64,000 nt of DNA from an uncultured Bacteroidales bacterium. GTDB taxonomy: Bacteria > Bacteroidota > Bacteroidia > Bacteroidales > UBA932. Position 1 is the stretch's first letter. Each line of letters begins with the position of its first letter. The stretch covers positions 62,001 to 126,000 of the forward strand of contig CAKUSP010000005.1 of the NCBI GenBank assembly GCA_934680015.1, read 5' to 3'. The translations under genes and the position numbers were made by a program. This document shows positions 34,654 to 42,711 of this stretch, one piece after another. Below the pieces are notes generated by a model. That model saw only the letters and a list, made by a program, of their open reading frames with translations, ran no database searches and was not told where the DNA came from.

Positions 34654-37311
34654 ATGAAAAGATTTATCATAACGATTTTATCTATAATATGCTTTCTTTC
34701 TCCTTCTTATGCTCAGTTCTATGTGGAAGGTAATGAACGCACAAGCATAAAATGGCGCACATTCAACACAAATTCATACAAGTTTATTTATCCGAGGGGA
34801 TGCGACTCTTTGGCGTTTAGTTATGCAAGGCAGTGGGAAAAATACCGATATGCGGTAGGCTATGGCGGTGGTGATAATCTGCCTGTGGTGCTACATCCTT
34901 ATTCAGCGATTTCAAATGGATTTGTGGTGTGGACTCCAAGCCGGATGGAGATGTTTGCCGCTCCGTCTATGTATAGCCCGGAGTCCGTTCCGTGGCACAC
35001 TTTATTAGCTATACATGAAAATAGACATGTTGCGCAAATGCAGTTTATGCAGAATCGCTATTTTAAATGGACAGAGTATGTCTTCGGTGAACTTCTTTCA
35101 GGGCCAATATCGGTGTTGTGGTGCTCTTCTATGTTTATGGAAGGGGATGCCGTGGCGACGGAAACGGCTTTGACACAGTCGGGAAGGGGAAGAAGTGCGG
35201 ATTTTCTGGAGTATTTTCGGGTATGTTTTGAAAATGGAGATTTAAGAGATTTTGACAGGTGGCGCTTTGGCTCTCAAAAGTATTATACCCCAGATTATTA
35301 TAAAATAGGTTATCTTTCAGTTGCCGGTATGGGTGCAGGCCCTCATACAGAGTTTTTTGATAACACCTTCAGACCTCGTTTTTCTGGATTTGCAAAGCGG
35401 ATGCAGCGCCATTGGCAAGAGGACACCCGTTCTCGCGCTCCTTTTCAGCAATATACACAATTGACTGAAAATGAGAAATACTATGTGTCTTATTCGGGCT
35501 TGGCAGTTAAGGATGGGCAAATTTATGCTTTAAAGACAGGAATAGCGGACAATGCAAGGCTTGTTTCGATAGATCCGGAAAGTGGGGAGGTGGAAAGTTT
35601 ATGTTATGCCAGCCCGGAATCGCGTTTGTCTAGCAGTGGAGGCAGGTTGTATTGGACCGAAGAAGTTCCTAATCTACGCTGGGAAATGCATTCAACTTCG
35701 GCACTTCGCTCGTATGACGGGAGGAAGATTAGAACAGAGATTGGAGGACATCGTTTATATAATCCTGCATGGGAGGAGGACAGATTGGCATTAGTGGAAA
35801 ATGCGATAACGGGTGAGTGTAAAGTAAGAGTTTACAAAACCATTGGTAAAAAGCTCTCGGAGACAGCGGTGTATGATGTGCCATCTGGAGTGCAGGTGCT
35901 TGAGCCGGTATGGGCCAATGGTCACTTGTATGCGAGTGCTATGGATGATTCGGGCCAATTCGTATGTGACATTGAGCGCGGGTGTCAGGCAATATTGGCA
36001 TCGAGTCCTGTGAAAATCAATCATCTATTTTCAAAGGATGGGAAACTATTATTTACTTCGGATCGCACGGGAGTGAATGAATTATACTCGCTTGATCCCA
36101 AGAGTGGCGAAGTATATCAGTTGACTAATTTGCCTCAAGGCGGAAAGGATTTTGTTTTTTGTGATGACAAGTTATTCTTTACAGTTCTATCCCCTGTGGG
36201 AAGGAATGTATGTGTGTCTTCAGCGTCAAGTCTTCCATATAAAAAAGTGGACTTTAATGTCAGGCATTCATACATGCTGGCAGATTCTTTGAGCCGGGCT
36301 GTGGCGGATGTTCATATTGGCGATTTTTCCAAAGCCACTTGGGAAGTGCGTCCTTATTCAAAATTTAAGAATGCATTCCGATTCCATTCGTTTATTCCAT
36401 TTTTATTTTTGGATTCTGATGAGATGATGACAATATCATCGGAACAGCAATATATGAATGCCGGATTAGGTGCAACTGCCTTTTTTCAGAATAATCTAAG
36501 CACGATTTATGGAAATGTGGGATTGAAATTCTTCGCTGATGAAAATGGGCTTCCATCTCCGGGATTAGGCTTTAATCTGAAATACAGAGGATTATATCCT
36601 ATAATTGAATTAAAGGGGATGTATGTAGACAACTATTCTTATGGATACTTAAGATCTTACATTCCATTTAATTTATCACGAAATGGCTGGAGTACAGGAA
36701 TTATCCCGGTAGTTTCTTTAGAAAGTAAGCAAACGGGTGAATCGCGGTCGTGGGATAGTGCGATATCTGCAGGGATACGTGCTTACACTATGCTTCCGAA
36801 GTGTAATAGTAATGTTTTTCCGCGTTGGGGTATAGGTATAAGTTTAGAAGACGCCTATTCTTTTACTACGCACAGGTTTAAGCCGGCAATGACGCTTTAT
36901 GGGTACACGCCGGGAATTAAAAAAACACATGGTTTTGCATGGAACCTGTCTTATCTTCAGGAATGCATAGAAACGTCGGAGTATTTGGCTTTAGTTGACA
37001 GAATCGGTGTAACTATACGTTATGGACTTCCTATTCCGATAGACTGGTCGGGTCTTTCTCCTTTATTCTATTTAAGAAATCTAGAGTTAATTCCATTCTA
37101 TGAATTTACAAATGATAATGTGTTGGGATTTGGAATGACATATCGCAATTATTTTGATGGTTATTTGAACCAACATTCTGCAGGTACATATATAAATGCT
37201 GTACTCGGGAATATGTTTTGCTTGCCATACGATTTTCGCTTGGGTGTGAAAGTAGGATATAATACGGAGGATAAAATGTTTTGTAAACTCGTTTTAAGTT
37301 ATGATATGTAG
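34654..37311 (+). CDS. secreted HExxH/beta-propeller/outer-membrane barrel protein
   Basis: The 885-residue protein has a signal peptide (MKRFIITILSIICFLSPSYA). The N-terminal gluzincin-like domain has HENRH (H121, E122, H125) and a distal MEGDAVATE with candidate ligand E163. A TolB-like propeller (about 285-560) carries repeats such as KINHLFSKDGKLLFTSDRTG. The C-terminal third (about 590-885) has a barrel-like pattern. Bacteroidota have this architecture widely with unknown substrate. The start is placed at 34654 because further upstream the frame is antisense thyA. A TATATTTA box lies at about 34639-34646. It overlaps the next gene by 11 bases. Confidence 0.72.
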   Translation: MKRFIITILSIICFLSPSYAQFYVEGNERTSIKWRTFNTNSYKFIYPRGCDSLAFSYARQWEKYRYAVGYGGGDNLPVVLHPYSAISNGFVVWTPSRMEMFAAPSMYSPESVPWHTLLAIHENRHVAQMQFMQNRYFKWTEYVFGELLSGPISVLWCSSMFMEGDAVATETALTQSGRGRSADFLEYFRVCFENGDLRDFDRWRFGSQKYYTPDYYKIGYLSVAGMGAGPHTEFFDNTFRPRFSGFAKRMQRHWQEDTRSRAPFQQYTQLTENEKYYVSYSGLAVKDGQIYALKTGIADNARLVSIDPESGEVESLCYASPESRLSSSGGRLYWTEEVPNLRWEMHSTSALRSYDGRKIRTEIGGHRLYNPAWEEDRLALVENAITGECKVRVYKTIGKKLSETAVYDVPSGVQVLEPVWANGHLYASAMDDSGQFVCDIERGCQAILASSPVKINHLFSKDGKLLFTSDRTGVNELYSLDPKSGEVYQLTNLPQGGKDFVFCDDKLFFTVLSPVGRNVCVSSASSLPYKKVDFNVRHSYMLADSLSRAVADVHIGDFSKATWEVRPYSKFKNAFRFHSFIPFLFLDSDEMMTISSEQQYMNAGLGATAFFQNNLSTIYGNVGLKFFADENGLPSPGLGFNLKYRGLYPIIELKGMYVDNYSYGYLRSYIPFNLSRNGWSTGIIPVVSLESKQTGESRSWDSAISAGIRAYTMLPKCNSNVFPRWGIGISLEDAYSFTTHRFKPAMTLYGYTPGIKKTHGFAWNLSYLQECIETSEYLALVDRIGVTIRYGLPIPIDWSGLSPLFYLRNLELIPFYEFTNDNVLGFGMTYRNYFDGYLNQHSAGTYINAVLGNMFCLPYDFRLGVKVGYNTEDKMFCKLVLSYDM

Positions 37312-37867
37312 TAAATGTGGAAAGTCTTTTGATTCTGGACTTCCTAAAAGTATAAATGTGGCGAGCCGTCCCGAACTGAAAGAAAAGATATTGGATGGCA
37401 CTTTCTTTTTAGTCACTTGCCCTTATTGCGGACAAGTGAATCTTTATAGTGAAGATTTTGTTTACAATGATCCTTCTCAGCACTTTTTAATCGTACTGAG
37501 CCGTGTTTCTATGTCTTCACCAGGATTGGAAGGCTACACATGTAGGCAGGTGGAGACTGTCGGCGATTTAATAGAGAAAATTAAGATCTTCGATGCTGGA
37601 CTGGATGATATCGCCATGGAGATATGCAAATTCGTAACACTTCAGGAAATAGGGAAGGATGTACAACTTAAATTTTACAAAATGGAAGGCGCCGATGCAC
37701 AGATAGTTTTTGCCTACCCAGAAAAAGGCGAAATGCATTTGATAGAGATAGGTCAGAATGTCTATGCCGATGCAATGGGCATTCTGTCTCGAAATCCCGA
37801 AATAGTCGAGGCCGCTCGTGGACTTGTAAAAGTGGATCAGGGATGGTTAAGGAATTTTTTCGGATAA
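37301..37867 (+). CDS. CpXC-domain protein
   Basis: The 188-residue protein begins with a zinc-ribbon-like CSKCGKSF and, about 40 residues on, TCPYCGQVN. This is the CpXC signature of Bacteroidota and other phyla. A domain with alternating hydrophobic residues follows, rich in acidic residues. There is no signal peptide. Function is unknown; such proteins are presumed metal-binding and cytoplasmic. Its start overlaps the preceding gene by 11 bases, so the two are co-transcribed. Confidence 0.75.
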   Translation: MICSKCGKSFDSGLPKSINVASRPELKEKILDGTFFLVTCPYCGQVNLYSEDFVYNDPSQHFLIVLSRVSMSSPGLEGYTCRQVETVGDLIEKIKIFDAGLDDIAMEICKFVTLQEIGKDVQLKFYKMEGADAQIVFAYPEKGEMHLIEIGQNVYADAMGILSRNPEIVEAARGLVKVDQGWLRNFFG

Positions 37868-37891
37868 GATATACCCTTTGCGAATTCAAAT

Positions 37892-37923
37892 ATTGGAATT
37901 ATTATTTAAAAAGTTTAGATTTG
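37892..37923 (+). promoter_or_regulatory. promoter of the EF-G-like gene
   Basis: TAGATTTG (37916-37923) fits TAnnTTTG, and ATTG (37892-37895) lies 20 bases upstream. The start codon is 30 bases downstream. Confidence 0.6.
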
Positions 37924-37953
37924 TAATTCGGACACACAAAAACTAATAATAAA

Positions 37954-40068
37954 ATGAAAGAGTATTCTAAAAATGACATTAGAAACGTGGTACTGCTTGG
38001 CGCGACCAAGTCGGGTAAAACCACGTTGTCTGAAGCTATGCTTTTCGAGGGCAAAGTTATTGACAGACGAGGAACGGTGGAGGATAAGAACACGGTTTCA
38101 GATAACAATGAACTTGAAAAGCTTAATCAAAGATCCATTTATGCGACTCCGCTATATGCAGAGTTTATGAACAAGAAGATAAATATCATAGATGCTCCAG
38201 GGTCAGACGATTTTATAGGTGGCGCTGTATCTGCCTTTAAAGTATGTGAAAATGGTATTCTTGTGATAAATGCGCAACAGGGCGTGGAGGTAGGTACACG
38301 AGGTCTTTTACGCCATGCCGATAAATATAATATTCCTCTTGTAATAGCAGTGAATCAGCTTGATGGGGATAAGGCTGATTGGGAGATGACACTTTCTTCC
38401 ATAAAGGAGGAATTAGGGAAAAATAATATTATCCCGATACAATTCCCTACTAAAATCGGGGCAGGTTTTGATGGATTCGTGGATGTTCTGACTATGAAGT
38501 ATTATCACTTCAAGGATGAAAATGGAACGCGCGAGGATTTAGATATTCCAGAAGAGTATAGAGATGAGGCAGAAGTTGCACGTCAGGAACTTATTGAAAA
38601 GGCTGCAGAGTTCGATGATACTCTGATGGAGAAATTTTTCGAAATGGGGACTCTCACGGAGGATGAAATCCGTGCCGGTCTTGCAGTAGGAATAAAAAAT
38701 AGGGAGGTCTTCCCTATAATGTGCGTGAGTGCAAAGAAGGATATTGGCGTAAAACGTCTATTGGAGTTCACGAAGAACGTAGCAGTGGCTCCTGATGTGG
38801 ATGAGAATAAGCCTGCATCCCTATTTATATATCAAAACGATGTGGAACCACACGTAGGAGAGGTTTCGTATTTCAAAGTAATGTCAGGTATAGTAAGTTC
38901 TGGATCAGAATATGAAGATCCACGTACTTTCAATAAAGAGAAATTCTCGACCATTTATGCCGTAGCCGGAAACAAGAGGGAGCCTGTTCAGAATCTTCAC
39001 GCAGGAGATTTCGGATGTGTGGTGAAACTCAAGAATGGTAGAGCCAATACTACTCTTTGTGCTCCAGGTGCAGGTATCGTCTATGATAAGATAATATTCC
39101 CGGCTCCTAAATATCGTTGTGCTATAAAGGCCAAGGTTCAACAGGACGAGCAGAAGTTGGGCGATGCTTTGAAGAAGATTTCAAATCAGGACCCTACAGT
39201 CGTAGTAGAATACTCTAAGGAACTTCGTCAGACGATATTAAGCGGTAATGGAGAACAGCACATTAATATGGTTAAATGGCGCATTAATAATGAATTCGGT
39301 ATAGATGTCGAATTGTTTGCCCCTAAGGTGCCTTATCGTGAGACTATAACTAAGATATCTAATGCGCAATATCGTCACAAGAAACAGTCCGGTGGAGCAG
39401 GTCAGTTTGGTGAAGTCCATCTTCTTGTATGCCCTGCAGAAGGCGAGTTGAAGACCAAGTTTAATATAGACGGAAAAGAAACTCAACTAAATGTCAAAAC
39501 ATCAGAAACTGTGGATCTTGACTGGGGAGGAAAACTCGAATTTTATAATTGTGTCGTCGGCGGTGCTATCGATTTGGGCTTTATGCCAGCTATCTTGAAA
39601 GGTATAAAGGACAAGATGGTGGAGGGTCCTCTTACAGGCTCTTATGCTCGTGATATTAGAGTGTTTGTGTATGATGGCAAGATGCACCCAGTGGATTCTA
39701 AGGAGATCGCATTTATAATTGCAGGTCGTAATGCTTTCAAGGAGGCTTTCCGTAATGCTGGTCCGAAGATTCTGGAACCTATTTATAATGTTGAGATAAT
39801 GACCCCGGGAGAGTATCAGGGAGCAGTTATGTCGGATTTGCAGAATCGTCGCGGTATATTAGGCGATCTAGGAACCGATAAGGGCTTCTCGGTTCTTAAG
39901 GCTAGAGTTCCGCTTGCTGAGTTATATCGTTATTCTACGGTTCTTAGTTCATTGACATCGGGTTCAGCTACATTCACGATGGAATTTGCCGATTATCAGC
40001 CGGTTCCTGGTGATGTGCAGGCAAAACTCCTCGCAGAATATGCGGCTCAGGATACTGAAGACGAATAG
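37954..40068 (+). CDS. EF-G-like translation factor (EF-G2 type), non-canonical G domain
   Basis: The 704-residue protein has the EF-G domain plan. G1 is GATKSGKT (16-23). G3 reads DAPGS (80-84) where canonical factors have DTPGH, so the catalytic switch-II histidine is replaced by Ser. G4 is NQLD (134-137) instead of NKxD. Domain IV is present near TETVDLDWGGKLEF...GAIDLGFMPA, and the C-terminal domain V near PIYNVEIMTPGEYQGAVMSD is intact. Bacteroides encode an EF-G paralogue reported to lack GTPase activity and to act during starvation; the altered motifs fit that group. It has its own promoter and terminator. Confidence 0.85.
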   Translation: MKEYSKNDIRNVVLLGATKSGKTTLSEAMLFEGKVIDRRGTVEDKNTVSDNNELEKLNQRSIYATPLYAEFMNKKINIIDAPGSDDFIGGAVSAFKVCENGILVINAQQGVEVGTRGLLRHADKYNIPLVIAVNQLDGDKADWEMTLSSIKEELGKNNIIPIQFPTKIGAGFDGFVDVLTMKYYHFKDENGTREDLDIPEEYRDEAEVARQELIEKAAEFDDTLMEKFFEMGTLTEDEIRAGLAVGIKNREVFPIMCVSAKKDIGVKRLLEFTKNVAVAPDVDENKPASLFIYQNDVEPHVGEVSYFKVMSGIVSSGSEYEDPRTFNKEKFSTIYAVAGNKREPVQNLHAGDFGCVVKLKNGRANTTLCAPGAGIVYDKIIFPAPKYRCAIKAKVQQDEQKLGDALKKISNQDPTVVVEYSKELRQTILSGNGEQHINMVKWRINNEFGIDVELFAPKVPYRETITKISNAQYRHKKQSGGAGQFGEVHLLVCPAEGELKTKFNIDGKETQLNVKTSETVDLDWGGKLEFYNCVVGGAIDLGFMPAILKGIKDKMVEGPLTGSYARDIRVFVYDGKMHPVDSKEIAFIIAGRNAFKEAFRNAGPKILEPIYNVEIMTPGEYQGAVMSDLQNRRGILGDLGTDKGFSVLKARVPLAELYRYSTVLSSLTSGSATFTMEFADYQPVPGDVQAKLLAEYAAQDTEDE

Positions 40069-40087
40069 AATATCGCAATGTATAGAT

Positions 40088-40122
40088 AAAATCCGGTCCT
40101 CGAAAAAGGATCGGATTTTTTT
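40088..40122. terminator. bidirectional terminator
   Basis: ATCCGGTCCT (40091-40100) pairs with AGGATCGGAT (40107-40116) with one G-U pair and A/T extensions. A T run follows on the plus strand and the AAA stretch precedes the stem, so it can serve both the EF-G-like gene and the convergent sigma fragment. Confidence 0.8.
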
Positions 40123-40432
40123 AATAATAAGTCATTACAGCCACCACAAACAGCACGAAGTAGTCCTTAAATACTTTTCGAAAAAGTTTTGATGCGCGCT
40201 GAATTTCAAAATTGACTTTGCGTTCAGAAACGCCGAATTCTATTGCGATTTCCTTAGCTGACATCCGCGATATTTTTTTTGCTGTAAATATTTCATAGGA
40301 AAGTTCGCTAAGGTTTTCTTTAACTTTATTAAGCAGTATAGGAAAATCCACATAGAGCGGAAAGTCATTTTCTCCCGAGTCTGAGAGGAGCTTCATATCT
40401 TCGATGGCCAACTCTTTCAGTTCTGCGGGCAT
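40121..40432 (-). pseudogene. ECF sigma factor fragment (region 4 only)
   Basis: The frame of about 103 codons from the ATG at 40432 contains a sigma-70 region 4 helix-turn-helix: LSYEIFTAKKISRMSAKEIA, then GVSERKVNFEIQRASKLFRK. The hydrophobic end (FVLFVVAV) is often seen in Bacteroidota ECF factors. Region 2, which would bind the -10 element and core polymerase, is missing; a full ECF factor has about 170-190 residues. Upstream DNA shows no region 2 and instead holds a repeat element. I infer a truncated gene; an alternative is a small DNA-binding protein. Confidence 0.5.
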
Positions 40433-40550
40433 GGAATCTCGATTAACCCTGCTTTTTAGCAAAGTCTACTCACATGTATAAGACGATTAAAAAGCCGTTT
40501 TTAACATTATTAAGTTACTTTCAAAAAATAACCTGCATCATCTTAGTAAG

Positions 40551-40642
40551 CGTTAAAAAATAAGTTGGTAAAGATTTATAGTAGATTTCCGAGGATAGAT
40601 TCTAAAATTTAATACTAATCTGACGCAACTTATTTTTTCAAG
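40551..40642 (-). repeat. dispersed intergenic repeat, copy C, with inverted ends
   Basis: Thirteen-base perfect terminal inverted repeats, AAAAAATAAGTTG (40555-40567) and CAACTTATTTTTT (40626-40638), enclose an AT-rich core. Read on the minus strand, the block from about 40600 to 40540 matches copy B (GAATCTATC...TTTACCAACTTA.TTTTTAACGCTTACTAA) with few mismatches over about 50 bases. It lacks an ORF and resembles a miniature inverted-repeat element. Confidence 0.65.
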
Positions 40643-40702
40643 TTAAAAAAGGCATCAAAACAGTTTTTTAATTTTTCGTATCTTCGTAGGCTATGACTGA
40701 TA

Positions 40703-40943
40703 ATGAATAAAAAACATTTAAAGATAACCTTTGGCATTCAGCTGATATGCTGCGTGCAGGGGCAGAATCGAGCGGAGTATGGAAACGAAGTAATAAAGAA
40801 ACTCTCAAAGGGACTGACGGACATCTATGGCAAGGGGGGGGTAATAAGAATAGTTGACGTGGTCTCATTATACGTTATTGCTATCCGTGTCTGATAAGGC
40901 GGCTCGCGATTGGTATTCTCATGAGGCTTTCGCAGAGACATGA
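40703..40943 (+). pseudogene. decayed YhcG/DUF1016-family nuclease gene
   Basis: One frame reads NRAEYGNEVIKKLSKGLTDI ending in YGKG, the N-terminal helix pattern of YhcG (DUF1016) proteins. After a run of nine G-rich bases the reading shifts. A different frame, from 40854, gives LTWSHYTLLLSVSDKAARDW and then YSHEAFAET and a stop, again YhcG-like. The DNA between these two parts is deleted, and the catalytic PD-(D/E)XK domain is absent. YhcG proteins are associated with restriction and phage-defence loci, so this is a relic of an accessory gene. Confidence 0.65.
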
Positions 40944-40988
40944 AGTATTATGGTTAAAATACAAACGAGGTAAAGATTTGTAATATTT

Positions 40989-41591
40989 ATGAAATATTTG
41001 AATCCATATATGCACAAGGGCGTTATCGAGGCTGGGTGCGATGAGGCAGGGCGCGGACCACTTGCCGGTCCTGTATATGCTGCAGCTGTGATATTGCCGG
41101 AAGGCTTTTATCACCCTTTGTTAAACGATTCGAAGAAAATGAGCGAAAAGGCTCGTTACGAACTTAGACCGATAATTGAGAGTAACGCTCTTGCGTGGGC
41201 TGTTGAAGAGGTGAGCGCGGAAGAAATAGACAGACTGAATATTCTATGGGCATCTGTGGAGGGAATGCATAGGGCTCTAGCAAGATTAACCACAAGACCA
41301 GAGATGATTTTGGTGGATGGAAATAGATTCAAGGCCTTTGAAGATATTTCATATCGCACTGTTGTACACGGAGATGCCACTTATGCTAGCATAGCGGCAG
41401 CATCGGTTTTGGCTAAGACCTACAGGGATGATAGAATGAGGGAATTGGCCCGCGAATACCCCCAATATGGCTGGGAGCATAATATGGGATATCCTACCGC
41501 AGAACACATAGAGGCGATTAAGCGATTTGGCTATACGCCTTATCATAGAAAAAGTTTTCATCCTAAAGAATTGGAACCGACGCTTTTTTAG
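40989..41591 (+). CDS. rnhB: ribonuclease HII
   Basis: RNase HII cuts RNA in RNA-DNA hybrids and removes single ribonucleotides from DNA. The 200-residue protein has the motif [14 protein letters not shown] (Asp, Glu), the second conserved region [19 protein letters not shown] with another acidic residue, and [21 protein letters not shown] with the final catalytic Asp. Length is typical. A sequence GGTAAAGATTTG upstream could be a degenerate promoter. Confidence 0.95.
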   Translation: MKYLNPYMHKGVIEAGCDEAGRGPLAGPVYAAAVILPEGFYHPLLNDSKKMSEKARYELRPIIESNALAWAVEEVSAEEIDRLNILWASVEGMHRALARLTTRPEMILVDGNRFKAFEDISYRTVVHGDATYASIAAASVLAKTYRDDRMRELAREYPQYGWEHNMGYPTAEHIEAIKRFGYTPYHRKSFHPKELEPTLF

Positions 41592-41614
41592 GCAATGCGA
41601 GATAATTTAAAAAT

Positions 41615-41628
41615 GTGTAAATTTACAC
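41615..41628. promoter_or_regulatory. 14-base perfect palindrome upstream of mrp
   Basis: GTGTAAATTTACAC is perfectly self-complementary and lies 26 bases before the mrp start. It contains TAAATTTA, one base from the -7 consensus. It could be an operator overlapping the promoter, or chance in AT-rich DNA. Confidence 0.4.
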
Positions 41629-41653
41629 CCTTGACTTTAAAAAGAGATTTAGT

Positions 41654-42709
41654 ATGGATAGACAACAGATATTACAAGTTTTGAAGGAAGTGATTCATCC
41701 CGGCAGACAGAGCAGGAATATAGTGGATTTGGGTATGGTTCACGAGGTGAAATGTGATAATGTCCATATAGAAGTGGTGCTGGGTTTTCCTAAACGCAGA
41801 GACCCACTTACGGAGTATTTGGTGGGAGCAACCAGAGCCGCTTTAATAAGGGCATATCCAGGAGTGGATGCAGAAGTAAAGGCCATAGTTGTAGAGGAGT
41901 CGGCTCCGAAGAAAAAGCCACAGGAACTGGATGACGCTCAGTTAAAGCATGTTAAACATATTATAGGCATTGCATCAGGAAAAGGTGGAGTAGGGAAAAG
42001 CACAGTGGCAGTGAATCTTGCGATAGCGTTGGCGCGATTAGGCTATAAAGTAGGATTGGCCGATGCCGATGTGTACGGGCCAAGCGTGCCGACCATGACA
42101 GGCACAGAAGACATTCAGCCCGATGCTGTGGAAGAAAACGGGCAGACACTTATCCTTCCCATTGAAAAATACGGAGTGGAATGGATGTCCATAGGCTATT
42201 TCGCTTCAGAAGGACAGGCTCTTATCTGGCGCGGACCTATGGCGTGCAATGCGTTGAAGCAGATGATTTTACAAGTTAAATGGGGCGAACTTGACTTTCT
42301 TTTGATAGATATGCCTCCTGGAACCGGAGACATTCATATCACTTTAGTGGGTGATATCCCTATGGAGAGCGCCATTATCGTTACCACACCTCAAAAGGTG
42401 GCATTGGCCGATGTGCTGAAAGGCATAAATATGTTTCAAAATGAGAATGTGCACAGGCGCATATTGGGATTGGTAGAAAATATGTCATGGTTTACTCCTG
42501 CTCAGCACCCCGATGAAAAGTACTATCTGTTTGGAAGAGATGGCGGAGTGAATATGGCTCGGGAATGTGGGCTTGACCTGCTTCAGCAGATCCCTCTTGT
42601 TCAAAGCGTGATGCAGCGGGCAGATAGCGGCGAACCGATAGCCCTAAGCGATGGGCCTGATGCAGAGGCGTTTAAAGAATTGGCAGAAAAAGTGGCAAAA
42701 CAGGCTTAA
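41654..42709 (+). CDS. mrp: iron-sulfur cluster carrier ATPase Mrp/ApbC
   Basis: Mrp is a P-loop ATPase that carries and inserts Fe-S clusters, and could serve enzymes such as FrdB. The 351-residue protein starts with a DUF59/MIP18-like domain (about 1-80). The ATPase domain follows, with the deviant Walker A GKGGVGKSTVAVNLA (about 113-127), DADVYGPSVPTM and DMPPGTGD. The usual C-terminal CxxC is not evident; the region after GLVENMSWF lacks the cysteine pair, which is worth noting. It ends 2 bases before mutS, so they form one transcript. Confidence 0.9.
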   Translation: MDRQQILQVLKEVIHPGRQSRNIVDLGMVHEVKCDNVHIEVVLGFPKRRDPLTEYLVGATRAALIRAYPGVDAEVKAIVVEESAPKKKPQELDDAQLKHVKHIIGIASGKGGVGKSTVAVNLAIALARLGYKVGLADADVYGPSVPTMTGTEDIQPDAVEENGQTLILPIEKYGVEWMSIGYFASEGQALIWRGPMACNALKQMILQVKWGELDFLLIDMPPGTGDIHITLVGDIPMESAIIVTTPQKVALADVLKGINMFQNENVHRRILGLVENMSWFTPAQHPDEKYYLFGRDGGVNMARECGLDLLQQIPLVQSVMQRADSGEPIALSDGPDAEAFKELAEKVAKQA

Positions 42710-42711
42710 CT

